A stretch of 64,000 bases of DNA from Selaginella tamariscina. Its lineage: Eukaryota; Streptophyta; Lycopodiopsida; Selaginellales; Selaginellaceae. Shown piece after piece: positions 36,375 through 49,439 of this stretch. The stretch is taken from positions 186,188-250,187 of the forward strand of contig PUQB01000081.1 of NCBI GenBank assembly GCA_003024785.1, given 5' to 3'. Under the pieces are notes generated by a model, which did no database searches, was not told the DNA's origin, and saw only the letters and a program-made list of their open reading frames with translations. How positions within the stretch are numbered: the first letter of the stretch is position 1; each line of letters opens with the position of its first letter. A program made the position numbers and the translations under genes.

Positions 36375-37219
36375 ATGCAAATGAGGCAATTGAAGTGGTC
36401 TTGTTAATAGCTCAAACACATGCCCTCCCAAATATAAAAGAAAGGCATGCCTAAGAAGGAATACTTTCAAGGCTCATGATATATACTTAAGACCAAACCC
36501 ACTCCTATTTACAAAAAGCATGTGTGGTAAAATATATAGAGAGAGAGAGAGAATTAAATATACATATATCATTAACATTTTTTAGATTTCAAAGGATTCC
36601 CTTAAGTAATCTTGTGGTGCTTCAAACGTATAATACAATAAACCATAATGTATCTCCTGATGTTTTTTAAACAAGGCCTTTATATACACATGCATATAGG
36701 TATATAAGCATAACATATTATATACGTGAATGCACTTTGTTTTTGTACTGTTGATCCGTTGTCTACTATAGGAAATAATACACCTTGGTAATACAATGTA
36801 TTTGTGTCTGTATATTCATAAATATGTGTGTGTATATTAATATATATATTTGATTATATATATCGCTTACAGCTTTATCAGTGTCGTATTGACTAGGATA
36901 TCCCAGTTGAATAGACTCAAATCCTTATATAAGAATTTTCTATATAGCCCGTTAGTTCAATAGACTCAAATCCTTATACAAGAATTTTCTGGTCCTTGTA
37001 TAGCCTGTTAGTTTTGAATTGAATTGGTTTTTTTATAATTTGAACCGGCTTATTTACAAAGATTAAATTTACTTAAATCAAATTTTATATTAAACATTAG
37101 TAAAAAATTAAATAGAGTTTTGATAAGGATATTTATATAATATTGACATTACGTAAAAATGTAATTTTAAATATCAAAGAAATTGCAGGGGTACAAGTGA
37201 ACGAGGCTTAATATTCCTA
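36375..37219. other. AT-rich spacer with a short direct duplication
   Basis: No gene is seen here. TAGACTCAAATCCTTAT, followed by an AAGAATTTTCT block, is duplicated at about 36913-36945 and 36962-36995. Confidence 0.6.
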
Positions 37220-39233
<2,014 letters not shown>

Positions 39234-39270
39234 GTGTATCTATAAATGCCCTGAAGAAGAACGATTTGAC

Positions 39271-39330
39271 TCATAGTTGCAGCCAAATGCGTTCGGCTGC
39301 ATATCCGAACGCGTTTGGCTGCAACTATGA
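39271..39330. repeat. 26-bp-stem hairpin upstream of the kinase relic
   Basis: The left arm 39271-39296 (TCATAGTTGCAGCCAAATGC...) and right arm 39305-39330 are reverse complements with one T/C difference. The loop is 8 nt. It lies about 40 bp upstream of the predicted kinase start codon. It could be a very short MITE, or a regulatory or cloverleaf-like structure. Confidence 0.85.
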
Positions 39331-39370
39331 TTTGACTGACTATAAAAGTGTTTGGTTTAGACAAAACCCT

Positions 39371-40148
39371 TAAGTGCGCCACTTTAAGTATTTTAATATT
39401 AGCACTGACCTTTTATTTAATAAAATTTGTATACTATGGGTGTTCAATTCGCACTAATACTTGTGTATTTAACAATAATATAATACATTCGCATATGTAT
39501 TTAAAATTAAACACATATTTTATTCATTAATGTATGCATATATATGAGACATGACTCTATTAAGTGTTTTGTTTGGGACTCACCTTTAAAAGTGTGCCAC
39601 TTTAAGTATTTTAATATTTGCACTGATCTTTTCTTTAATATAATTTTTATATTATGGGCATGAAATTCACACTAATACTTATGTATTTAAGAAAATTATA
39701 ATACATTTTGTCAAGCCACGACCCAAGACCAAGATAAAACAAGAAGCTTGACTTAAGAATAAAGCAAGAGCAAAGAACAAGATAAGAACAAGGAACAAGA
39801 CAAGAATGATCGTAGAATGACTAGTGTTGATAATAACTGATTGTACATAATTAAGTCAGAGCTTTTATACTCACTTCCAAGCTAATCTAGTCATGAGTCT
39901 AATATGTCATGAACTAAAAATAGTGACCCTTATCCTTTAGGCATATCCTGTAGTATATTCTATAAGCATATCCTGTAGAAATATCCTGCAGGCATATCCT
40001 GTAGGTATATCTTATAGGCATATCATGTAACTCGTATCATGTATTCTGTATCCTATATCGGGTCGTGACACATTTGCATATGTATTTAAAATTAAAATTT
40101 ATATTAAACACATGTATTTTATTCATTAATGTATGCATATATTAATAT
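39371..40148. repeat. Tandem duplication of about 215 bp, second copy split by a solo LTR
   Basis: The first copy is 39371-39586. The second starts at about 39588 (GTGCCACTTTAAGTATTTTA), runs to 39708 and continues at 40071-40148 (CATATGTATTTAAAATTAAA, then TTTATTCATTAATGTATGC). The duplication is older than the family B insertion that splits it. Confidence 0.8.
39709..40070 (-). mobile_element. Solo LTR of family B
   Basis: The segment runs from TGTCAAGCCACGACCC to CGGGTCGTGACA and matches the minus-oriented LTRs at 48782-49419, 51777-52363 and 57391-57982. An exact TSD, CATTT (39704-39708 and 40071-40075), flanks it, as expected after LTR-LTR recombination of a full insertion. Confidence 0.9.
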
Positions 40149-40564
40149 ATATATATAAGTGTATGTATGTACATATGATTAGCATGTGTATGTACATACA
40201 CTATACATATATATATTGAATATTAATATATATTATGCACTATGGATCCAAAGTTGTGTTAATAAATAATTTATATGGTATGTTTAATTTTTATCTTATA
40301 AAATTGTATGTAACATGGAATAATTAAGGAACATAATAGAAATATATAAATATATAAATCTATCTTATATAATAAGTTTATATCAATTATATCAGTTTAT
40401 TTAATGTTTGTATTTCTATCATAATGCCTAATTAACCATCATCATGTGGCATTAATTACCATCTTAAATCATAAATTCGTGTGGCACTATTAAGATAGAT
40501 GAGCCCCATATAATTATTTTAAATTTTAAACATTATAAATTCTACTACCACTGATACAAGCCAA

Positions 40565-43500
40565 ATGACAATGACGTCAAACTTGTGTTTATATTGTGGT
40601 AAGGATGAACACCAAATTGACAATGAATTTAAGTTAAGGTGGTGGATGGTTCCTTGGCTAAGTCGAGAAATGAGAAGATTTAATCCGAATAAAAGTGTTT
40701 CGATTGGACCATTGCAAGTCTGCTTCAAATATCTCTTCTTTAATAGTAGTTCTACCCATGATCTCGACAACGAACACCAACACAAGCCCTTTCTTCAGTT
40801 GATTACTATTTCGACATCTGACAATATTCATGTTAATGTAGTAGTTTTACTTGATAGTGGTGCAATTGGCAACTTGATTGATCGCCTCTTTGTCCAACAA
40901 CATTATTTGAAGCTTTATATGTGTTTCAATTTAATTAAATTAACAGTTGCTGATGAAAGACCAATAATGTCTAGTGATATCACTAACTAGAAGATGATGC
41001 CTCATGGTCACCCTTGGTAGTATCTTGTGCCTAGTCTTCTTCAATGTCACTTCAATTCTTGACATTCCTATTATTCTTGGTCTTCCTTAATTCGAGACTC
41101 TTAATCCGCAAATTAATTAGACAACTTGTACCTTAGTTGTTTTTGCTCTGACTTCTGTTCTATCTTCAACTCGTAGCCATATTTTAGCACCTTCAGCTCT
41201 TGGTAGTACCTTTGCAACTTTGACTCTTGGCTGCACCTCCAGTTCCAAACAACATTTTTGCATCTCATCTCTAGCTTGGACTCCAACTTTAACTTTGACT
41301 TTGGTTTCAACTTTGTCCCCATCTTTGGCTTTAATCACAACTCTAACTTAGCAACGTCTTGCATGGATTGACTTTTTTTGCTTAGACCATAGTTTTTACT
41401 ATTCATAAATAATAAACCTTAATTTTTAATAAATATATATAACTAAAATTTATATAATAAATAAATTGAAAGGTATTCATAAAATTAAAGAATATAAAAT
41501 TAAATTTATATATTTGATTTAATTTAAAATTAAAAATTATTATATAAATTGATTTGAAGTTTATTAATTTAAACCACCATGGTTATTTGATGATTTAAAC
41601 CATGATTTAAATTAAAATTGTCAATCTATATTGTCTTGTGTTTCAAATGACATTAGCTTCGACTTCAACTTTGGCTCCGACAACATCCCCAATCTGTTCT
41701 TGACTATTTCATTAGCAACATTTATCTGTGCTGACCGAATCAACATGACACGGTTTTTTGCTATGATGGTGACTCCGTCTTTGACATCTACTTCTAGTTC
41801 CTTGTCGTTTGTATACCATGAGTTTATGGATGTATTCAATAAGGTCCAAGTTAGTCATTTTCTCGAACATTGTCTGTATGATTGTCTAATTGATACTATT
41901 GAAGATAAGACATATCTATTTAGTTTGATCTATGGTCTTTCTCCACTCAAGCTTGAAGCTTTGTGGGTGCCCATATCTTTTTTGTTAAGAAAAAGGATGG
42001 CTCTCTCTGATTAGTGTCAATTATCGAGAGTTTGAACAAGATCACCATTTTTAATCAGTATTTGCTACCCTTTCTCCGAGATTCTTGAGCATCTTTATGA
42101 GGCTTGTTACTTTATGAAGATTGACCTTTAAGGTGCCTACAATTTACTCCATATTCGCCCTGGTGATGAATGGAAAACTACTTTCCGTACATGTTATGGC
42201 ATTTTGAGTACACAGTGATGCCTTTCGGGTTAACCAATGCCCCTGCAATTTTCAGCATATGGCCAACGACATTTTTTGCGACTTTCTTGACTGGTTTATG
42301 ATTATTTACTTGGACAACATCCTTATTTTTCAAAAACAAAGAAGGAACATCAACAATATGTTCATCAGGTTCTGAAAAGACTTCGGTAGTATGGTCTCTA
42401 TGCCAAGTTGGAAAAGTGTCATTTCATCAAGAACATGTCGAATTTCTGGGATATGTGGTGTCACGCACTGGAATCTCCATGGACCCATCCAAGATATGCA
42501 CAATTCTTGAATGGGAGATGCTAAAGTCAACTTGAGATGTTCAATATTTCCTTGGCTTTGCCAATTTTTATCAAGGACTTCTACTTCCATTGAATCAACT
42601 CACCAAGGAGGTTCCATTTAAGTGGTTTATGAAGGTTGAGAACGTGTTTATCACACTCAAGTTTGCTTTTACCTCAGTTTCGATCTTACTTCACCCCGAT
42701 CCAGCCAAACCCTTTGTGATGGAGACAAATGCGTTTGACATTATCTATCAGTATGGCTCTAACAACTATTTACATCTCGTAGCATTCCACTCATGCAAGT
42801 TCATAGCTATAAAGATCAACTATGAGATTCATAATAAGGAATTTATAACTATCATGGATTGCTTCCAAGAGTGGTGGAGTTTTCTTGAAGGCTCCATGCA
42901 CAAGGTAATCATTTTCACTAATCACCACAACTCAAGTTCTAAATCAACATCAAGCTCGTTGGACCCATTAAATCTTTTCTCGGTTCAACTTTGAGATCAA
43001 GTATCAACCTGGCACTCAGCAAGTTCAATCTGACATGCTTTCACAATGAGTGTATTTGGCACCATAGGCTGGTGATGTTGAATTTGACCAAGTGGTACCT
43101 AGTCTCAAACTCCTTCAAGCACTTGTTGTTCATGTTGCACCCTTCGACTCTAGCCTTCTTGACACTATCACTAACTTGTCTTCAATCCTCTAGCCTAGGA
43201 TATTTTGATTCACCTTGTAGGTAACATTTCATTCATCTCACGACTCGACTATAATCTGCTTCTTCATAATGACTTAGTTTATGTTCCATCATGTAACACT
43301 CGAGTTCAAGTGCTATAGTCTCATCATGACACTCTGTTTGTTGGTCACTTTAGCCTTATGAAAATAGTGAAACTAATCATCCGTAATTATTAATGGCCTC
43401 AACTACACTAATTGGTGAAAGGGTTATTTGTACCTATGACATCTGTGCTTGCTTTAAAATTCCTCATCATTGCCCGTATGGTCTCTCTAACCACTTCCAG

Positions 43501-44475
43501 CTCCAATAATGCCTTAGTCTTGCATCTCGATGGATTTTGTGACTAATTTGCTACCAACTCAAGGATTCAACACTATTCTCGTTGTTGTGGATTGTTTTAC
43601 TAAAATGGCTCACTTTTTATCATGTAGAAGACTATCTCCAATGAAGAGATAACTGACTTAGTTATGAAGGACGTTTTTTGATTACGTGAACTCCTCGACA
43701 ACATTGTGAATGATTGTGGTCTGCAATTTATCACCAAGTTTTTCTCGAGCTACTCAAGATCAAGAAGTCGTTACTTCGGGTTATTATCTAGAATCTGATG
43801 ATCAATCAAAACGCACTATCTAGACCTCAAATAGTATTTACAGTGCTTCATTAACTACTAACAGGATGATTGGTTACTACTATTGCCCTTAGCTAAGTTT
43901 TTCTACAACCAATCCAAACATGCCACCAACTCCAAGTATGTCACCCTTTTATGCCTTGATAGGTCAACATCCACAATGGAGTTTTGATAAGCCCAGGTGT
44001 TCGGTAAATCTGTCTGCCAAAGATCGACTTAAATGTCTCTAGTTTCTCCAGGCTATGCTTCATTAACATATTTTGGAGGCACATGAACATCAAAAGACAA
44101 CTGCCAATTGGTATCATAAAGGCAATCTGGTTCATTAGGTTAATGAGTAGGTATGGCTTCTTTAATGCAATATTAAGACTATGTAGCCTTGTGGAAAGTT
44201 TGACTATTAACATCTTGGTCTATTTCTAGTGGCATCTCATATCAACGATGTGGCTTATCGGTTGAAGCTTCCTTCTTTGATGCACATTCATTCGGTATTC
44301 CATGTATCTTTTCTTGAGCCGTACTATTCGAACACGCTCCATGGTCGAACTTTACCACCTCCAACTCTAGTTACAATTGACAATGATTTTAAATATGAAG
44401 TCAACAAAGTCTTAACTCTAAGTTCCTTTGCTACCGACTCTATAACTTGGTTGACTGGGTTGGCTACTTCCAAGT
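40565..44475 (+). pseudogene. Family A gag/pol relic
   Basis: The frame 40565-40990 starts at the knuckle CLYCGKDEHQIDNE, which has lost its last zinc Cys, and contains the protease motif VVLLDSGAIGNLID. RT traces follow: SLIYGLSPLKLEAL at about 41920-41970, PGDEWKTTF at about 42160-42185, a MPFGLTNAP segment and a YLDN variant of the YLDD catalytic motif at about 42310. RNase H appears in 42590-42994 (FVMETNAFD, INYEIHNKEFITIMD). Integrase remains lie at about 43400-43900. The chromodomain-side segment HSVFHVSFLEPYYSN lies in 44229-44477. Frameshifts and stops are frequent throughout. Confidence 0.75.
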
Positions 44476-44581
44476 GAGTGTTCTTGAAAACTCATTACAA
44501 ATATGCAATATGCTCGTGACACCATCAACAAGTTTCATTGCAAGTATTCGGACAAGCCCAACTCTCGAAGGAGGGGGATAG

Positions 44582-44856
44582 TGTGACAATTGACTTCATC
44601 ACATAGATACATATACAAATATGAATACGGATAAGAATAATGGATAAGTATATGGATACAAATAAGGATAAAGATATAAGATATAGGATTAGGATATGGA
44701 TAAGAATAACTAAAATTAACTAAGTCCAAATTTGACTTCTCTTATAATATATAAGGGTGGACGTGATCATGGTTAAGCATTCTAGTTAGACAATTTAGGA
44801 ATTAAACCTTTTCTATAATACAATTTGTTTCCTGTTTCTTGACTTGGTTCTTGACA
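44582..44856 (+). repeat. Family A 3' LTR
   Basis: The LTR runs from TGTGACAATTGACTTC to GTTCTTGACA, 275 bp. It is full of GGATAAG/GGATATGGATA repeats and has TATATAAGGGTGGAC as a probable TATA region. It is homologous to 9218-9463. The purine run GAAGGAGGGGGATAG just upstream is the likely PPT. Confidence 0.8.
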
Positions 44857-44868
44857 AAATGCCTAGTT

Positions 44869-45393
44869 TGTCACGACCCGATACAGGATACAGGATACGA
44901 GTTGTAGGATATTCCTACAGGATATGCCACAGGATATGCCTAGAGGATAAGGGACATGAGGACTCATCTTAGCCTCTGCATGCATGCAGCCACTTTTATA
45001 TGCATGCAACCACTTTTAGCACTCATGCCTAAATTAGCTCTTGAAGTTGTGAGCATAAAAGCTCCGACCTAATTGTTGTACAATCAGTTACTATTAACAC
45101 CAGTCTTACTACGATCAATCTTGTCTTGTCTTGTTCTTGTCTTCCTTCTTGTTCTCTCCTTGTCTTGCTCCTGGATCATGTCCTGCTCCTGTCTTACTTC
45201 CGGATCCTGTCTTGTTCCTCTCTTGTTCCTGGATCTTGTCCTGTGCCTTCCTGTCTTGCTCCTGGATCTTATTCTATTCCTGTCTTGCTCCTGAGCTCCT
45301 AGTTTCTGTCCTGCTCTCTGTCTTGCTCCCGAGTCAAGCCTTCTTGCTCTTGGAATCCTGCTTTCTTCCTGGTTCCTGGATCGTGGCTTGACA
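44869..45393 (+). repeat. Family B 5' LTR of B1
   Basis: The LTR begins TGTCACGACCC and ends GTGGCTTGACA. It contains TGCATGCATGCAGCCACTTTT, a TATA-like GCATAAAAGCTC at about 45051-45062, and a 3' half built of imperfect TCCTG(T/G)-rich repeats. The frames at 45073-45391 translate this repeat and are not genes. Confidence 0.88.
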
Positions 45394-45490
45394 ATTTGAT
45401 AATAACTCCTTTTATAGCTCTCCGTTTTTCAGCTACTTTTTTTCCCTCGATTCTTTTCCTTTGTTTTTCTCCTTTTTTCTTTCATAGATC

Positions 45491-48080
45491 ATGGCTGATT
45501 TTGAACACTTTCAAGGCGAGCACCAAATGTTGCTTCATGAGCTAGCCACTTTGCACTAAGTGGTCACCGATCTACAAGGTTCCACCAATGCGGCGCATGC
45601 AGCTGCTGATGCATCTTCCAAGGCTGCTGTGCAGGCTCTCACTCAGGCATCGGTGTTTCCCTCTTCATCGAACTTTTCTTCGGAGCCAAAGATCAGCATG
45701 ACAGAAAAAGTTCAGTGGCAATCGTGCCAATTTCCAAGGTTTCCTGAATCAGATTCAGCTCTTGATCCGCATGCAACCACCGCTACTCGACTGATGCACA
45801 AAAGGTGGTTTTGGCATCCTTACTAAGTGGATCTCCACGGGCTTGGGTTGCCCCCTTGCTGGAGCGTGACGACCCATTGATGGAAGACTTTGAAGGTTTC
45901 GTGGCTGCCTTTGAAGCCTGCTTTGGAGATCCTGATAAGTACCGTTCGCATGCACGAAGTTACGGAAGCTCACTCAAGGATCCCGACCAGCTTCCGTCTA
46001 TGCATCCGAATTTCAGCAACTTTGCACGAACATTCCATGGGACGAGACTGCATTGATCGAACACTTCCGTTTTGGGTTGAGGGATGACGTGAAGGACCTT
46101 CTCCTTACGTTACCGGATGCCCAAACATTAGCGGAGATCATGCAACAAGCTGTTCGTTGCGACAACCGTTTGTTCGAGCGTCGTCAGGAAAGATCCCGTC
46201 AACAGTTCCTGCAAACCAATCCTGCAGCTGTGGTACATGTTCCTGCACCACCTTCTGGAGTAGTTCCTATGGAGGTTGAGAAATCCAAGCGTGGCTCTCT
46301 TTCGCTGCTGAGAAGCAACGTCGCCGCAGTGAGAACCTATGCTTGTATTGTGGTGAAGCAGGACACAAGGTGGCAATGTCCTATTAAAGCCAGGAAGTTC
46401 AAGACGCGTGAAGTTGAAGCTGAAGTTCAGTCGGAAAACTTAATGTCCACTTCGTTAGGAGCCGCGAAGTTGGATGTAGGTGCAGGCTCATTGGTGCTGC
46501 TCATACCATTCATCACTTAAGTTTCCTGTACACATTCATCTTAATAATCGAGAGCTTAAGGAGTTTGCCCTGTTAGACACTGTGCAAATGATCTTTATGG
46601 ATGACACTTTTGCAACTCAACATGGCATTTCGGTGGTGAAGTTGAAGCGTGTAGTTCCTGTAAAGGTGGCCGATGGGCGTCTGATTGCTTCTGGCGCAGT
46701 TACCCATGCTACCGAACCTCTCTCTTGCAGTCATGGCACATTCAACTTTTCAATTTCCTTTAACTTAATTAAGACTCGATCGACTCCCATCATTTTGGGC
46801 ATGCCATGGTTCGTTGTTGCAAATCCGCAAATCGACTGGAGGTCTAGGACGTTCACGTTTTCCTCTCTAGCAGCCAGGATCAATCCTGTACCTTCCTACG
46901 TGCAAGATACATCCTTAGTATCTGAGGCAGTACAAGCTACAAGATTGACCGTGCTTGTTCCTGTATCAGTGTTGGAAACTCCTCGACATGATTCACCTCA
47001 TGTCTGTTCCTCAGCACATCCGCAGGCTCTCTCCACTCCTGTAAGTTTGCGGTCTCTTATATAGGGTTCTTCCAATCCTATATCAGTGTCGAAGGTTCCT
47101 TAACAGGATTCACCTCCTGTTGGTTCGTTAGCACATTCGCAGGTTTTCCCCACTCCTATGCAACCACGGACTCCTGTACAGGATTCTTCCAATCCTGTAC
47201 ACTCGTCAACATCCACACATGTTTTTCCGAATCCTGTCTCTTTTTGTTACTCTGCTTCTATTCCACCCCCAAGATCCTTCCTCTTTTTCAGTCACAGCTC
47301 TTGCCTTCTCCTCTCCGAGTTCTTACCACTACCATGCATGAACTTGCCATTGATCCTTCTCCTTTCCACCTTTTTTCTTTCAAGTAACTCCTACGTCCTC
47401 TTCTACCTTTCCTGTGTCTGACTCTCCTGTTTTTCAATCTCCCTCTCCTTCTCCTTCTCCTCTTTCTTCCCTACCATCCAAGTATCACTCCTTTCAAGAC
47501 GTTTTTGACAAGCACAAGGCCGCAGTTCTTCCTGTTCACAGGTCCTATGACTGTTCTATTAATCTTGCGGAAGGAAAGACTCCATTGTTCGGACCGATTT
47601 ATGCACTGTCACCCACAGAGTTGGAGGTTCTTTGTCAGTACCGAGGACAACTTGACATCCAGCTTCATTCGTCACTCAAAGTCCCATGCAGGAGCACCTA
47701 TCTTCTTTGTCAAGAAAAAGGATGGGAGTTTACGTTTGGTTGTGGACTACAGGGTTTGAATCAAGTCACTATTCGGAATCGGTACCCGTTGCCATTGATC
47801 CCGGAACTTCTCGATCGGCTGAGAGGAGCAAAGGTGTTCACGAAGATTGACTTACGAGGGGCCTACAACCTTGTACGGATTCGTCCAGGCGATGAGTGGA
47901 AGACTACCTTTCGTACAAGGTATGAACACTTCGAGTACACGGTGATGCCCTTGGAAAGGTTATTTGCCTACTGATCGCACTTGGGAACTTGCATCTAACT
48001 TACTCCATGCTTCTTCCAAAGTTGCTGCCTTCCATTGGCATTATCCTGCTAAACCAGATCCCAAGACTCGTGAAACTTGT
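45491..48080 (+). pseudogene. B1 gag-protease-RT fused to chromodomain tail by internal deletion
   Basis: Gag starts MADFEHFQGEHQMLLHELA with a stop after about 22 codons and continues in other frames (EHFRFGLRDDVKDLLLTLP). The knuckle CLYCGEAGHKVA loses its last Cys through a 2-bp loss. The protease active site is damaged: FALLDTVQMIFMDD where the sister copy has LLDTGA. IILGMPWFVVANPQIDW follows, then a Pro/Ser-rich linker, and RT 47414-47957 with [13 protein letters not shown] and FEYTVMP. At about 47957 the sequence switches to the chromodomain C-terminus ([15 protein letters not shown]) and reaches the PPT AGGGAGGAAGTGC. The RT catalytic YLDD, RNase H and integrase are missing. Confidence 0.85.
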
Positions 48081-48097
48081 CTTTAGGGAGGAAGTGC

Positions 48098-48662
48098 TGT
48101 CACGACCCAATACAGGATACATGATACGGGTTGCAGGATATTCCTACAGGATATGCCACAGAATATGCCTAGAGGATAAGGGACATGTGAACTCATCTTA
48201 GCCTCTGCATGCATGCAGCCACTTTTACATGCATGCAACCACTTTTAGCACTCATGCCTAAATTAGCTCTTGGAGTTGTGAGCATAAAAGCTCCAACCTA
48301 ATTATTGTACAATCAGTTATTATCAACACCAGTCTTACTACGATCAATCTTGTCTTGTTTTGTTCTTGTCTTGCTTCTTGTTCTCTCCTTGTCTTGCTCC
48401 TGGATCCTGTCCTACTCCTATTTTGCTTCCGAATCCTGTCATGTTCCTGTCTTATTCCTGAATCCTGTCCTGCACCTGTCCTATTCCTATCTTGTTCCTG
48501 GATCCTGTCCTGCGCCTTCCTGTCTTGCTCCTAGATCCTATCATGTTCCTATCTTGCTCCTAAACTCCTAGTTCCTGTCCTGCTCTCTGTCCTGCTCCCG
48601 AGTCAAGCCTTCTTCCTCTTGAAATCCTGCTTTCTTCCTGGTTCCTGGATCGTGGCTTGACA
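48098..48662 (+). repeat. Family B 3' LTR of B1
   Basis: The LTR is a colinear homologue of 44869-45393, 40 bp longer through extra TCCTGT-type repeats. It ends GTGGCTTGACA. Confidence 0.88.
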
Positions 48663-48667
48663 TAGTC

Positions 48668-48776
48668 AAGTGAATGACACTCTTAAATCTTTACAGTGAA
48701 AGCTAGACCATTATTTAAGAATATCCCTTATGACCAAGAATGTTCCATGAAATAATGTCACTAATAACAATTGCAT
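48668..48776. other. Host spacer between two family B insertions
   Basis: This short unique AT-rich segment joins smoothly in sense with 57988 onward once the minus-strand complex is removed. No coding potential was recognised. Confidence 0.5.
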
Positions 48777-48781
48777 CTGAC

Positions 48782-49419
48782 TGTCAAGTCACAATCCAGG
48801 AACCAGGAAGAGAGCAGGATTCCAAGAACAAGAAGGTTTGACTCAGGAGCAGGACGGAGAACAAGACAGGAACTCAGAAACTCAGGAGCAAGACAGGAAC
48901 ATGATAGGATCCGGGAGCAAGATAGGAACATGATAGGATCCGGGAGCAAGACAGGAAGGCGCAGGACAGGATTCAAGAACAAGACAGAAACAGGACAGGA
49001 TCCGGGAACAAGACAGGAGCAGGATAGGATCCAGGAGCGAGATAAGAGCAGGACAGGATCCAGGAGCGAGACAAGGAGAGAACAAGAAACAAGACAAGAA
49101 CAAGACAAGACAAGATTGATCGTAGTAAGACTGGTGTTGATAGTAACTGATTGTACAACAATTAGGTCGGAGCTTTTATGCTCACAACTCCAAGAGCTAA
49201 TCTAGGCATGAGTGCTAAAAGTGGTTGCATGCATGCAAAGTGACTGCATGCATGCAGAGGCTAAGATGAGTCCACATGTCCCTTATCCTCTAGGCATATC
49301 TTGTGGCATATCCTGTAAGAATATCCTGCAACCGTATCTTATATCCGGAATCCCTGTAGGAAAATCCTGCAACCCATATCCTGTATCCGGAATTCTATAT
49401 CCTGTATCGGATAGTGACA
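48782..49419 (-). repeat. Family B LTR, left
   Basis: On the plus strand it runs TGTCAAGTCACAATCCAGG to ATCGGATAGTGACA, 638 bp. It is followed by the reverse-complemented PPT region GCACCTCCTCCCTAAAGAC. Confidence 0.88.
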
Positions 49420-49439
49420 GCACCTCCTCCCTAAAGACG

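Larger units (their letters stand above)
40565..44856 (+). mobile_element. Family A Ty3/gypsy chromovirus, 5'-truncated
   Basis: The body reads zinc knuckle, protease, RT, RNase H, integrase and chromodomain in order, followed by a 3' LTR at 44582-44856. No 5' LTR or capsid part is found upstream. An AT-rich non-homologous block at about 41395-41620 interrupts the protease-RT linker. Confidence 0.75.
44869..48662 (+). mobile_element. Family B chromovirus copy B1, internally deleted
   Basis: LTRs at 44869-45393 and 48098-48662 flank gag, protease and the first part of RT, then jump straight to the end of the chromodomain. The flanks TAGTT (44864-44868) and TAGTC (48663-48667) are a TSD with one difference. 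It lies head to head with the minus-strand family B complex that starts only 119 bp further on. Confidence 0.88.

Noticed and set aside
41395..41620. MITE inserted in the family A element
   Set aside because: The AT-rich block interrupts the element and has short inverted ACCATGGTT-like words, but no convincing TIR or TSD could be defined.
45073..45391. ORFs rich in Cys, Leu and Ser inside family B LTRs (also at 48305, 48882, 51779 and 57385)
   Set aside because: They translate the TCCTG(T)-type LTR repeats in several frames. Composition and frame redundancy show low-complexity sequence, not genes.
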